64,000 nt of DNA, from the NCBI RefSeq assembly GCF_002968295.1, contig NZ_CP134399.1, forward strand, positions 1,240,001 to 1,304,000. The letters run 5' to 3'. The notes below the pieces were generated by a model that was not told where the DNA came from, made no database searches, and saw nothing but the letters and a program-made list of their open reading frames with translations. The position numbers were made by a program, and so were the translations under genes. The stretch is from Mycobacterium sp. ITM-2016-00317. GTDB taxonomy: Bacteria > Actinomycetota > Actinomycetes > Mycobacteriales > Mycobacteriaceae. Below, in pieces: positions 1 to 9,683 of the stretch; the first letter of the stretch is position 1, and each line of letters opens with the position of its first letter.

Positions 1-1
1 T

Positions 2-448
2 TCGGACCGGCCGCCGGTGGACGCGTCGAGGCTGCTGGTGGAAGGGAGGGTCGCCGTCTCGGTGCCGGCGTCTTGGACGGTCGAACGGGTCACCACCGGC
101 CCGGGATCGGCGCGGGTGCGCGTCTCGGCGGTCGGCGGTCTGCCCGCCCTGCACATCACCCAGGCCGACGGGGGACCGGCCACCCTCGCAGATGTCACCG
201 AATCGCTCTCGCGGGCAATCGGTTCCGAGGAGCCCGAGGTGTTCACCGATTTCGATCCCACGGGTGAGCGCGCCGGCCGGGCCGCCGCGACCTACGTGGA
301 GCGGCGGACCGACAGCCAGACGCGGTGGAGCGTGCTGATCGACGGCACGCTGCGGATCGCGATCGGATGCCAGAGCGCGCCGGATCGTGCATCCACGGTC
401 GGCGCCGTCTGCGACGAGGCGGTGCGATCGGCCCGCGCGGTGCGCTGA
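2..448 (+). CDS. ESX-4-associated protein, C-terminal part (Rv3446c-like)
   Basis: The reading frame is open to the left edge, so only the last ~149 codons are seen. The motif [20 protein letters not shown] followed by ALHITQ matches my recollection of the C-terminal domain of the type VII secretion-associated Rv3446c family. It lies directly before esxU and esxT in the same order as in the M. tuberculosis ESX-4 locus, which supports the call. The function within ESX-4 is not established. The true start is outside the window; the GTG at position 17 is internal and should not be taken as the start. Confidence 0.8.
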   Translation, partial: SDRPPVDASRLLVEGRVAVSVPASWTVERVTTGPGSARVRVSAVGGLPALHITQADGGPATLADVTESLSRAIGSEEPEVFTDFDPTGERAGRAAATYVERRTDSQTRWSVLIDGTLRIAIGCQSAPDRASTVGAVCDEAVRSARAVR

Positions 449-528
449 AACCCAAAACGGTGGAACCGAACTCGGGGCCGGCGCGTCCAATCTGTATATC
501 GCTGTTCCAGGCTACGAGAGGACTGCAC

Positions 529-861
529 ATGCCGACACCGTCAGGGGCCGCCGGGCCCGCGCTGACCACCGACTTCGACCTCATGCTGTCGGTGGCCGGC
601 AAGACCGACGCGCGCAACGACGAGATCCGCGCGATGCTGCGCTCGTTCATCGGCGCGATGGGCAATGTCCCGCCGTCGGTGTGGGGCGGCATCGCCGCGA
701 CGCGGTTCCGCGACGTGGTCGAGCGGTGGAACGCCGAGTCGGTCAAGTTGAACGACGCACTCCAGCGCATCGCCGAGACGATCCGGGACAACGAGCGCAT
801 TCTCCGCGAAGTGGGCGACGGCCACTCACAGCGGATCGCCTCCGTCGCGGCGCAGCTGTAG
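529..861 (+). CDS. esxU: EsxU, WXG100-type ESX-4 protein
   Basis: A 110-residue helical protein with the segment PPSVWGG near residue 50, the W-x-G turn between the two helices of WXG100 proteins. The stretches [13 protein letters not shown] and [12 protein letters not shown] resemble M. tuberculosis EsxU (Rv3445c). WXG100 proteins are secreted as helical hairpin heterodimers by type VII systems; here the partner would be EsxT, encoded 10 bases downstream. I chose the ATG just after the gap that follows the Rv3446c-like gene; longer in-frame starts would run into that gene. Confidence 0.88.
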   Translation: MPTPSGAAGPALTTDFDLMLSVAGKTDARNDEIRAMLRSFIGAMGNVPPSVWGGIAATRFRDVVERWNAESVKLNDALQRIAETIRDNERILREVGDGHSQRIASVAAQL

Positions 862-871
862 GGGCCCGGCG

Positions 872-1168
872 ATGACCAACACGCTGTCCTACAACTTCGG
901 CGAGATCGAATACACCGTGCGCCAGGAGATCCACCGCACGTCGGCTCGGCTCAACAGCGCACTCGATGATCTGCGCGCCCAGATCGCCCCGCTGCAGGCG
1001 ACCTGGACCCGGGAGTCCGCCGAGGCGTACCGCGTCGAGCAGTCCCGGTGGGAACAGTCGGCGGCAGCACTCAACGAGATCCTGATCAGCCTGGGCAATG
1101 CAGTGCGGGACGGGGCCGACGAAGTCGCCGACACCGACCGCAGGGCCGCCCACGCCTGGGGCGTCTGA
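872..1168 (+). CDS. esxT: EsxT, WXG100-type ESX-4 protein
   Basis: A 98-residue protein beginning MTNTLSYNFGEIEYTVRQEI and ending RRAAHAWGV, very close to EsxT (Rv3444c). The usual W-x-G turn is W-T-R here (ATWTRES), as I recall also for the M. tuberculosis protein. It is the probable heterodimer partner of EsxU and sits 10 bases after it, so the two are co-transcribed. In M. tuberculosis rplM follows directly; here about 19.7 kb of other genes intervene. Confidence 0.88.
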   Translation: MTNTLSYNFGEIEYTVRQEIHRTSARLNSALDDLRAQIAPLQATWTRESAEAYRVEQSRWEQSAAALNEILISLGNAVRDGADEVADTDRRAAHAWGV

Positions 1169-1186
1169 GCGCCCCACGATGAGACT

Positions 1187-1227
1187 GTGCGGCCCCCGAG
1201 AGGAGGGGAGCCGATCGGGGGCCGCAC
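1187..1227 (+). terminator. Hairpin terminator after esxT
   Basis: A perfect 13-bp stem (GTGCGGCCCCCGA at 1187-1199 with its complement at 1215-1227) closes a 15-base loop 19 bases after the esxT stop. There is no T-run, as is common for mycobacterial terminators. It marks the end of the ESX-4 operon and the left boundary of the accessory island. Confidence 0.7.
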
Positions 1228-1299
1228 TGTATTCCCGCCGCCGCAGCTGCTGAGTTAGGGTGGCAGTACGTGTGATGGCGAACACAAAGGAAGCGCCGG

Positions 1300-2598
1300 G
1301 TGGCAGCAGCTGAGACATCGGTCGGACGGGCATCGGTCGGACGGGCGCCGAAGCTACGTACTGTGCACGAGCTTTTCGTCGCGGGTGAGGTCGACGCGAA
1401 CTATCTGAAATCCCATGCGGTGCGCCCGCTCGTCGCGCAGAGCTGGCAGCGCAGCCTGGCCGGCGGTGTCGATCCGTACCTCGACGGCGCGCGGGATGCC
1501 GTCACCACCATCGACAGACTGCGCGAAACCCATCCGCTGGCGCCGGCACTGCCGGTGATCCGGCGCCTGCTCGTCGACGACGCCGCCGACTCCGGGGTGG
1601 TCGTGGCGGTCAGCGCCGCCGACGGCACGCTGCTCTGGGTCGAGGGCGACCCGACCGCGCGCCGAAAGGCCGAGGCGATGAACTTCGTCCCCGGCGCCGA
1701 CTGGAGCGAGCGCAGCGCAGGCACCAACGCGCCCGGCACCGCGCTGGCGCTGGATCGCGAGTTGCAGATCCACGGGTCCGAACACTTCTCCCGCATCGTG
1801 CAACCGTGGAGCTGCACCGCCGTGCCGGTGCACGACCCGGCCACCGGCGTATTGCTCGGCGCGATCGACCTGACCGGCGGCGACCAGGTCGCGACGGCAC
1901 AGACGCTGGCTCTTGTGCGCGCCACCGCGGTGGCCGTCGAGAACCACCTGGCCCTGCTGCGGATCGCGGGCGTCGCCGCCGAACCGGCCGCGCGACGGCC
2001 ACACCTGGTCGTGCTCGGCGGTGACCGGCCGCGCTGGGTCACCACCGACCGCAACGGCCACCTCCAGGCCACCTACCTGACTGGCCGGCACGCCGACATC
2101 CTGGTGCTGCTCAGCCGCCGGCCGGAGGGGCTGTCGGCCGACCACCTGGCGGTGCTGCTCGACGACAAGGACCTCGACGTTGTCACCGTCCGCGCCGAGA
2201 TGTCGCGGCTGCGCAAGGTCATCGGCGCCGAGCACCTCGGGTCCCGGCCTTACCGGTTGTCGACGCCGGTCACCAGTGACATCGACGAGGTGTTCGACGC
2301 CCTCGACGCCGGCGACGTCGAATCCGCGCTCGCCCGCTACGCCGGCCCGCTGCTGATCCAGTCGGTGTCGCCGGCGATCGCGCGCCTGCGCACCCAGCTG
2401 TCGACCACGCTGCGCGACGCGGTGCTCGCCGAGGGCAGACAGGGCGGCACGGATCTGTTGCGGCGCTGGCTGGAGTTGCCCGATGGACGCGACGACCGCG
2501 AAGGCTGGCAGGCACTGCGGGACAGCGCAGGGCTGACGCCGGTGGCCCGGGCCCGGGCGCGTGGGCATCTCGCCGGGTTGGATTACGAGCTCGGCTGA
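1300..2598 (+). CDS. GAF-domain transcriptional regulator
   Basis: A 432-residue protein. Residues ~70-230 look like the GAF sensory domain of AcoR-type regulators (segments WSERSAGTNAPGTALALD and HFSRIVQPWSCTAVPVHDP). There is no sigma-54 AAA+ ATPase domain. The C-terminal part instead holds a winged-helix-like stretch (VRAEMSRLRKVIGAEHLGSR followed by PYRL) resembling OmpR/SARP DNA-binding domains. It precedes the hydrolase and the aldehyde dehydrogenase and is a plausible sensor-activator for alcohol, diol or aldehyde metabolism in this island. The GTG start is supported by AAAGGA 8 bases upstream. The ligand is unknown. Confidence 0.7.
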   Translation: MAAAETSVGRASVGRAPKLRTVHELFVAGEVDANYLKSHAVRPLVAQSWQRSLAGGVDPYLDGARDAVTTIDRLRETHPLAPALPVIRRLLVDDAADSGVVVAVSAADGTLLWVEGDPTARRKAEAMNFVPGADWSERSAGTNAPGTALALDRELQIHGSEHFSRIVQPWSCTAVPVHDPATGVLLGAIDLTGGDQVATAQTLALVRATAVAVENHLALLRIAGVAAEPAARRPHLVVLGGDRPRWVTTDRNGHLQATYLTGRHADILVLLSRRPEGLSADHLAVLLDDKDLDVVTVRAEMSRLRKVIGAEHLGSRPYRLSTPVTSDIDEVFDALDAGDVESALARYAGPLLIQSVSPAIARLRTQLSTTLRDAVLAEGRQGGTDLLRRWLELPDGRDDREGWQALRDSAGLTPVARARARGHLAGLDYELG

Positions 2599-2685
2599 GA
2601 ACCCGAGCAAGGCCGGGAACCCGCAGGTCATCAACCCTGCAAAAGCGAGTTGTCCGACTCCGCAACGGGACTCGATGATGGGGAC

Positions 2686-3597
2686 ATGGACTTTCAGAGC
2701 TACGCCGCGTTCGTGCCCGGCGCCTACGCCTCGGTGCTGACCCCGCCGGCCAGCACCTGGTGGCAGTGGCGGGGCCGCACCGTGCACATCGCGCGGGCCC
2801 GAGCGGCGTCGGCGGACGTCCGCGGCATGGTCGTTCACGGCGGCGGCGGTTACAGCGGAGCGCTGTGGCCCGCCGCCGCGGTCGCGGCCGGGGACGGAAT
2901 CGAGATGTTCGCCCCGGATCTGCCTCTCTACGGCGACACCGTCGAACCCGATCCGGCCGGCGTGCGCTACGGCGACTGGGTCGACCTGCTGTGTGACCTC
3001 GTCACCGCCGAACGTGCCGCCGATCCCCGCCCGTTGATCCTGTTCGGCGCCAGCATGGGCGGCATGCTGGCCTACGAGGTGGCCGCCCGCACCGGACAGG
3101 TCGCCGCGGTGGTGGCGACGTGTCTTCTCGATCTGGCCGACCCTGCCGCCCGATCCGCGGCCACCCGGTTCGCGTGGCTGGGCCGTCCCGCACCCGCTCT
3201 GCTGCGTGCCGCCGAACCTGTCCTCGGCCGAGTCCGGCTGCCGATCCGCTGGCTGGCCGACATGGCGGCGATGAGCACCGACCCGCAGCTGTCGCGCCTG
3301 TGCGCGTCCGACCCCCGCGGCGGCGGAGCCCGCGTCCCGCTCGGATTCCTCTCGAGCTGGATGAACTATCACCACACCGCGCCGGAGTCTTTCGGTGCCG
3401 CGCCCGTCACGCTGGTGGCTCCCGCAGCCGACACCTGGACCCCACCGGTGCTGAGTATCCGTTTCCTGCAACGTATTTCAGGACCCATAGAACTGGTCAC
3501 GTTGGAGAACTGCGGTCACTTCCCGATCGAGGAGCCGGGACTTACCCAGCTGCGCGACGCGTTCACCCGGGTGGTGGAGCGAGCCGCCCGACCGTGA
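2686..3597 (+). CDS. Alpha/beta hydrolase
   Basis: About 303 residues with a full alpha/beta-hydrolase signature: nucleophile elbow G-A-S-M-G-G (FGASMGGMLAYEVA), a likely acid in PAADTWTPP and a catalytic His in ENCGHFPIEEPG near the C-terminus. The substrate cannot be read from the sequence; small-ester, lactone or thioester hydrolysis is possible. An ATG start (MDFQSYAAF) after a G-rich Shine-Dalgarno-like stretch was chosen over the TTG 36 bases upstream. It lies between the GAF regulator and the aldehyde dehydrogenase on the same strand. Confidence 0.75.
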   Translation: MDFQSYAAFVPGAYASVLTPPASTWWQWRGRTVHIARARAASADVRGMVVHGGGGYSGALWPAAAVAAGDGIEMFAPDLPLYGDTVEPDPAGVRYGDWVDLLCDLVTAERAADPRPLILFGASMGGMLAYEVAARTGQVAAVVATCLLDLADPAARSAATRFAWLGRPAPALLRAAEPVLGRVRLPIRWLADMAAMSTDPQLSRLCASDPRGGGARVPLGFLSSWMNYHHTAPESFGAAPVTLVAPAADTWTPPVLSIRFLQRISGPIELVTLENCGHFPIEEPGLTQLRDAFTRVVERAARP

Positions 3598-3598
3598 G

Positions 3599-3694
3599 CA
3601 TCGCTGCGGCGCCCTCACGCGAGAACACCTGGGCACCCGCCTCCACCAGCGTGTTCACCGTCTCGCAGCTGCGCTGCTCGCGGGGTGTGCGGGC
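3599..3694 (-). pseudogene. Possible TetR N-terminal remnant
   Basis: On the minus strand the frame reads [20 protein letters not shown] then [11 protein letters not shown], which resembles the first helix of TetR regulators (pattern 'R..T...LL.AAA.VF...G..A'). The match stops before the helix-turn-helix and runs into the end of the hydrolase gene, so if real it is a decayed fragment. It could be coincidental coding bias; confidence is low. Confidence 0.3.
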
Positions 3695-3727
3695 GGTTCT
3701 CGTCGATGACGGCAGGCTGCCGAACGA

Positions 3728-3751
3728 TGCAACCGTGGTGCAACGGTGACG
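3728..3751 (+). promoter_or_regulatory. TGCAAC-N5-TGCAAC operator, copy A
   Basis: Two direct TGCAAC half-sites start at 3728 and 3739 (11 bp, one helical turn), followed by GGTGACG. The second half-site ends 51 bases before the aldehyde dehydrogenase ATG. The same arrangement recurs before the dehydratase genes (12511) and, on the minus strand, before the LuxR-type regulator (11623-11607). It is a candidate activator site of the island. Confidence 0.6.
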
Positions 3752-3795
3752 CGCGTAGCGTGAGTGACGCACACCACACGAGCAGGAGGCTCCCC

Positions 3796-5319
<1,524 letters not shown>

Positions 5320-5332
5320 TCGAGTTCGTGGT

Positions 5333-5357
5333 GGCCCGGGTGTCGATCACCCGGGCC
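5333..5357 (+). terminator. Hairpin after aldehyde dehydrogenase
   Basis: A perfect 10-bp stem GGCCCGGGTG/CACCCGGGCC with a 5-base loop, 14 bases after the stop. It probably separates the aldehyde dehydrogenase transcript from glpK. Confidence 0.6.
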
Positions 5358-5406
5358 GCTGCGGCTTGGTTCCCTACGGGTACAGTCCTTTTGGACGCTA
5401 GGAGCG

Positions 5407-6927
5407 ATGTTGCCCGAGTTCGTCGCCGCCGTTGACCAGGGCACCACAAGCACCCGTGCCATGATCTTCGATCATGCCGGGGCCGAGGTGGGCCGCTCCC
5501 AGCTGGAGCATGAGCAGATCATGCCCCGGACCGGGTGGGTGGAGCACAACCCGGTGGAGATCTGGGAACGCACCGGTTCGGTGCTGGCCACCGCGCTGAA
5601 CCGGACGAACCTGACGACCACCGACCTCGTGGGGTTGGGCATCACCAATCAGCGCGAGACGACGCTGGTGTGGAACCGGCGCACCGGGCGGCCCTACTAC
5701 AACGCGATCGTCTGGCAGGACACTCGTACCGACCGGATCGCGAGTGCACTGGACCGCGACGGTCGAGGGGATGTCATCCGGGAGAAGGCGGGACTGCCGC
5801 CGGCCACCTACTTCTCGGGCGGCAAGATCCAATGGATTCTGGAGAACGTCGACGGTGTCCGAGAAGCCGCGGAGAACGGCGATGCGCTCTTCGGGACCAC
5901 CGACAGTTGGGTGGTCTGGAACCTGACCGGCGGGCACCGCGGCGGGGTGCACGTCACCGACGTGACCAACGCCAGCCGCACCATGCTGATGAATCTGGAG
6001 ACCCTGGACTGGGACGACGAACTGTTGTCCTTCTTCGGGATTCCTCGGCAGATGCTGCCACAGATCCGGCCCTCCTCGTCCCCGGAACCCTATGGGGTGA
6101 CCGTGCCCACCGGACCCATGGACGGCGAGGTCTCGGTGACCGGCATCCTCGGTGACCAGCAGGCGGCGATGGTCGGGCAGGTGTGCCTGAACGCCGGCGA
6201 AGCCAAGAACACCTACGGCACAGGCAATTTCCTGCTGCTCAATACCGGTGAGAAGATCGTGCGGTCGCAGAACGGCCTACTGACCACGGTCTGCTACCAG
6301 TTCGGGGATGCCAAACCCGTGTACGCGCTGGAGGGTTCGATCGCGGTGACCGGGTCGGCGGTGCAGTGGCTGCGCGACCAGCTCGGCATCATCAGTGGCG
6401 CGGCCCAGAGTGAGTCATTGGCCCGGCAGGTGGACGACAACGGCGGGGTGTACTTCGTGCCGGCATTCTCGGGGCTGTTCGCGCCGTACTGGCGGTCGGA
6501 TGCCCGGGGCGCGATCGTCGGGTTGTCCCGGTTCAACACCAACGCGCACGTGGCGCGCGCGACGTTGGAGGCGATCTGCTACCAGAGCCGTGATGTCGTC
6601 GACGCGATGGAAGCCGATTCCGGTGTGCACCTTGAGGTCCTGAAAGTCGACGGTGGCATCACGGCCAACGATCTGTGCATGCAGATCCAGGCCGACGTGC
6701 TGGGCGTCGACGTGGTCAAACCGGTCGTCGCCGAGACCACCGCGCTGGGCGCGGCCTACGCCGCCGGGCTCGCGGTGAATTTCTGGGACGGACCCGATGA
6801 CCTGCGGGCCAACTGGCAGGAGGGCAGTCGCTGGAACCCGGCGTGGTCTGAGCAGCAACGCAACGACGGGTACGCAGGCTGGCAGAAGGCGGTATCCCGC
6901 ACGCTGGACTGGGTCGACGTCTCTTGA
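5407..6927 (+). CDS. glpK: Glycerol kinase
   Basis: A 506-residue FGGY-family kinase that phosphorylates glycerol to sn-glycerol 3-phosphate with ATP. Diagnostic segments are the N-terminal phosphate loop [27 protein letters not shown], the [10 protein letters not shown] region, TYGTGNF and the C-terminal [10 protein letters not shown] signature. Length is typical. TAGGAGCG lies just before the ATG. It sits in the dehydratase island with a glycerol facilitator gene, which points to glycerol as one substrate of the region. The nucleosidase gene follows with a single-base gap, so the two are probably translationally coupled. Confidence 0.95.
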   Translation: MLPEFVAAVDQGTTSTRAMIFDHAGAEVGRSQLEHEQIMPRTGWVEHNPVEIWERTGSVLATALNRTNLTTTDLVGLGITNQRETTLVWNRRTGRPYYNAIVWQDTRTDRIASALDRDGRGDVIREKAGLPPATYFSGGKIQWILENVDGVREAAENGDALFGTTDSWVVWNLTGGHRGGVHVTDVTNASRTMLMNLETLDWDDELLSFFGIPRQMLPQIRPSSSPEPYGVTVPTGPMDGEVSVTGILGDQQAAMVGQVCLNAGEAKNTYGTGNFLLLNTGEKIVRSQNGLLTTVCYQFGDAKPVYALEGSIAVTGSAVQWLRDQLGIISGAAQSESLARQVDDNGGVYFVPAFSGLFAPYWRSDARGAIVGLSRFNTNAHVARATLEAICYQSRDVVDAMEADSGVHLEVLKVDGGITANDLCMQIQADVLGVDVVKPVVAETTALGAAYAAGLAVNFWDGPDDLRANWQEGSRWNPAWSEQQRNDGYAGWQKAVSRTLDWVDVS

Positions 6928-6928
6928 C

Positions 6929-7681
6929 ATGACGGTTGGACTCATTTGCGCGATTGCGCAGGAACTGGCCTACCTGCGTGGGTGTTTGGACGATGTGCGC
7001 AGCACCGACGTCGCCCACGTGAGTTTCCATGAGGGCACGCTCGACGGACACCGAGTGGTGCTGGTCGGCACCGGCATGGGCAAGGTCAACGCGGCGCTGG
7101 TGACCACCTTGCTCCTGGACCGTTTCGGATGCCGGGTCGCGGTGTTCTCCGGGGTCGCAGGCGGCCTGGATCCGGCATTGGCGATCGGTGACGTCGTGAT
7201 CGCTCACCAAGTGGTGCAGTGGGATGCCGGGGTGATCGAGAACGAGCGCCTGACGGTGTACCAACCGGGGTTCGTCCCGAACATCAATCCGACCGACCGA
7301 CTGGGCTATCCGGCCGATGGGCCACTTCTTGCCCGCGTCGCACGACGACTCGACGGCGTGCGGTTACCTGTGCTGTCCCGTGCAGAGGGCGGGCAGGACC
7401 GGCCGCCGACGATCAACTACGCCACCGTGTTGACCGGTGACTCGTATCTGCACTGCGAGGTCACCCGCGACCGGTTGCACCGTGAGCTGGGTGGCGCCGC
7501 GATCGAGATGGAAGGCGGCGCCGTGGCTCAGACCTGCGAAGCATTCGGGGTGCCGTGGCTGGTGATTCGGGCGCTGTCCGACCTTGCGGGCCGCGATGCA
7601 CAACTTGACTTCGCAGCGTTCGTCGACGGGGTCGCCGTGATCTCCGCGAGAATCGTACGGTCGATTCTCGATGTCGTCTGA
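6929..7681 (+). CDS. MTA/SAH/5'-deoxyadenosine-type nucleosidase
   Basis: A 250-residue PNP/UDP-type nucleosidase resembling MTA/SAH nucleosidase (Pfs/MtnN). Conserved features are Glu12 (AIAQEL), the FSGVAGG loop, GDSYL, Glu195 in [11 protein letters not shown] and Asp218 in IRALSDLAG, matching the three catalytic acids of the E. coli enzyme. Family members cleave 5'-methylthioadenosine, S-adenosylhomocysteine and 5'-deoxyadenosine to adenine plus a ribose derivative. Next to an adenosylcobalamin enzyme the most apt role is removal of 5'-deoxyadenosine released when the cofactor is damaged (inference). It begins one base after the glpK stop. Confidence 0.85.
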   Translation: MTVGLICAIAQELAYLRGCLDDVRSTDVAHVSFHEGTLDGHRVVLVGTGMGKVNAALVTTLLLDRFGCRVAVFSGVAGGLDPALAIGDVVIAHQVVQWDAGVIENERLTVYQPGFVPNINPTDRLGYPADGPLLARVARRLDGVRLPVLSRAEGGQDRPPTINYATVLTGDSYLHCEVTRDRLHRELGGAAIEMEGGAVAQTCEAFGVPWLVIRALSDLAGRDAQLDFAAFVDGVAVISARIVRSILDVV

Positions 7682-7687
7682 CGTACG

Positions 7688-8086
7688 TCAGAACGCGGCT
7701 CTGCCCGCCTCGGCTACCGACACATCCTGCTCCACGCTGCCGGCGCTGACACCGATGGCGCCGACGACCACGTCGTCAACCGTGAGCAGCACCCCGCCGC
7801 CGAACACCACCAAGCCGCCGGAGGTCTGCTCCAATCCGAAGAGTTCGGCGCCGGGCTGAACCAGGTCCATCAGCGCACTGGTGGGGAGATTCATCAGAAT
7901 CGAGGTGCGGGCCTTGCGAATCGAGATGTCGATGCTGGCCTTGATCGCGCCGTCCATGCGGGCAAATGCCACCAGATGACCGCCGTCGTCGACGACCGCG
8001 ATGTTCATCGGCTGGCCGATGTCCTCGGCCTTGGCGATAGCGGCGTCGATCACCGGCTGTGCCTTGGACAGGGGCATGGATGTCAT
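7688..8086 (-). CDS. GlcG/HbpS-like protein (PduO C-domain type)
   Basis: About 132 residues forming a GlcG/HbpS (DUF336) domain: MNIAVVDDGGHLVAFARMDG and IRKARTSI near the start, FGGGVLLTVDDVVVGAIGVSG-like end (the actual end reads GAIGVSAGSVEQDVSVAEAG). This fold occurs alone as a haem-binding sensor in HbpS and as the C-terminal domain of PduO fused to the cobalamin adenosyltransferase. Here the adenosyltransferase is a separate gene about 1 kb away, so the two PduO halves appear split. The ATG at 8086 follows GAAAGG; a TTG two codons upstream is less likely. Corrinoid or haem binding is inferred only. Confidence 0.8.
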   Translation of the reverse strand: MTSMPLSKAQPVIDAAIAKAEDIGQPMNIAVVDDGGHLVAFARMDGAIKASIDISIRKARTSILMNLPTSALMDLVQPGAELFGLEQTSGGLVVFGGGVLLTVDDVVVGAIGVSAGSVEQDVSVAEAGRAAF

Positions 8087-8359
8087 CGACAAACCTTTCG
8101 AGAATTTTCGTCACGCACACGTTGTCGCTACGAGACTAGCCCGGGCAGCGTTGGGACGCCGACGTTTTGGCTGACCTGTGATCGTATCGCGGGAAACCCT
8201 ATCCAAAAGCTCAGTCATTTGTTCAGTAAGTGGTTGGTACATCGAGAAAGGTCCGTTGAACCGACACGGCGAGGCGCAGAATTCCGCACAGAACGATGCC
8301 GCCACGGCCGGGGAATCCTGGGGCACCTCGCGTCGAGCGGTCTTTCGAAAGGACCTGGC

Positions 8360-9070
8360 TTGTCGAATATCGACATCTTCATGTGGGAGTTCATCGGTAC
8401 GGCAATCCTCTGCCTGATCGGTAACGGTGCGGTCGCTGCCGTAACGCTGAAGAACTCGTACTCCCATGGTGGAGGTGGGGATTGGGTGATCATCGTGCTC
8501 GGCTGGGGCTTCGCGGTCTTCACCGGTGCCAGCATCGCCAACCCTTCGGGTGGCCACATCAATCCCGCGGTGACGTTGGCGGTGGCCATCGACGGGGGCG
8601 TCCCGTGGTCGAGCGTGCCGATCTACTTCGCCGGACAGTTGGTCGGCGGCATCGTCGGGGCGACTCTGTGCTGGGCGGCGTTCAAACTGCAGTTCGACAA
8701 GATGGAGGACAACAGCGGCACCCGCGGGATCTTCTGCACCGCACCCGCGATTCGGAACATTCCGTGGAACATGGCCACCGAGGTGATCGGCACTTTCGTC
8801 TTGATTCTCGCGATCCTGTTGGCCCCGGACCTCAACGGCACGCTGGGATACGCGGCCGTGAGCTTCGTCGTCATCGCCATCGGCTTCGGCCTCGGTGGGC
8901 CCACCGGCTACGCCATCAACCCGGCGCGCGATCTCGGCCCCCGGATCGCATACGCGCTGCTGCCCATTCGGGGCAAGGCCCACGCAGACTGGTCGTACTC
9001 CTGGGTGCCGGTGCTGGCTCCGCTGATCGGTGCCGCGCTCGCGGCTGGACTGGCGGTGACGCTGGTATGA
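8360..9070 (+). CDS. glpF: Glycerol facilitator (aquaglyceroporin)
   Basis: A 236-residue MIP-family channel with both NPA boxes: GGHINPAVT and GYAINPARDLGPR. Asp after the second NPA-Arg is typical of glycerol-conducting members. Several hydrophobic membrane segments are evident (for example WVIIVLGWGFAVFTGA and ATEVIGTFVLILAILLA). It would let glycerol or small diols cross the inner membrane for GlpK or the dehydratase. Start: a TTG with GAAAGGA 7 bases upstream, giving MSNIDIFMWEF; the next ATG would cut into the first helix. It is divergent from the GlcG-like gene across 273 bases. Confidence 0.92.
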   Translation: MSNIDIFMWEFIGTAILCLIGNGAVAAVTLKNSYSHGGGGDWVIIVLGWGFAVFTGASIANPSGGHINPAVTLAVAIDGGVPWSSVPIYFAGQLVGGIVGATLCWAAFKLQFDKMEDNSGTRGIFCTAPAIRNIPWNMATEVIGTFVLILAILLAPDLNGTLGYAAVSFVVIAIGFGLGGPTGYAINPARDLGPRIAYALLPIRGKAHADWSYSWVPVLAPLIGAALAAGLAVTLV

Positions 9071-9101
9071 AACTGTTTGCGAGATACTGGAATAGGAACT
9101 C

Positions 9102-9680
9102 ATGGCTGTTCATCTGACACGGATCTATACCCGTACCGGCGATGCGGGTACCACCGCATTGGGGGACATGTCGCGGGTCGCCAAGTCCGATGTGCGAGTC
9201 GGGGCCTACGCCGATTGCGACGAGACCAACGCGCTACTCGGAGTTGCGCTGGCTTGCGGTGGGCTCAGTCAACAGGTCGCCTCGGTGATCGGGGTGATTC
9301 AGAACGATCTGTTCGATGTGGGGGCCGACCTGTGCACCCCGATCGTGGCCGAGCCCGAGTACGAGCCGTTGCGGGTCACTGAAGAGCAAGTGACGCAGCT
9401 GGAATCGTGGTGCGATGAGTTCAACGCCGATCTGCCGAAGCTGTCGAGTTTCATCCTGCCGGGCGGCACGGCGGCTGCTGCCTCTCTGCATCACGCCCGC
9501 ACCGTGGCGCGACGCGCAGAGCGCAGTGCGTGGTTCCTGGCCGAGCAGGCGACGGTGAACGACCGTGCGTTGCGCTATCTCAACAGGCTTTCGGATCTGC
9601 TGTTCATCCTGGCGCGATACGAGAACCCCGACGGGGACGTGCTGTGGCGGCCGGGCGGCGATCGGACGGCCGGATCCTGA
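9102..9680 (+). CDS. PduO-type cob(I)alamin adenosyltransferase
   Basis: A 192-residue ATP:corrinoid adenosyltransferase of the PduO/MMAB type. Motifs: YTRTGDAGTTALGD (ATP binding), VGAYADCDETNALLG, ARTVARRAER and NRLSDLLFILAR. It attaches the 5'-deoxyadenosyl group of ATP to reduced cobalamin to make adenosylcobalamin, the coenzyme of the dehydratase encoded 3 kb downstream. It lacks the C-terminal GlcG domain of full PduO. It lies 31 bases after glpF and is probably in the same transcript. It is convergent with the methyltransferase gene; the stops are 3 bases apart. Confidence 0.93.
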   Translation: MAVHLTRIYTRTGDAGTTALGDMSRVAKSDVRVGAYADCDETNALLGVALACGGLSQQVASVIGVIQNDLFDVGADLCTPIVAEPEYEPLRVTEEQVTQLESWCDEFNADLPKLSSFILPGGTAAAASLHHARTVARRAERSAWFLAEQATVNDRALRYLNRLSDLLFILARYENPDGDVLWRPGGDRTAGS

Positions 9681-9683
9681 ACC

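Noticed and set aside
1354..3471. A 705-codon open frame on the minus strand
   Set aside because: It is antisense to the GAF regulator and the hydrolase, has low-complexity Arg/Gly/His-rich translation and no family motif. Long antisense frames are expected in GC-rich coding DNA.
8087..8359. Cobalamin riboswitch before glpF-adenosyltransferase or in other island leaders
   Set aside because: I looked for the conserved B12-box pattern in 8087-8359, 12415-12600 and 52901-53256 and did not find it. A covariance-model search would be decisive.
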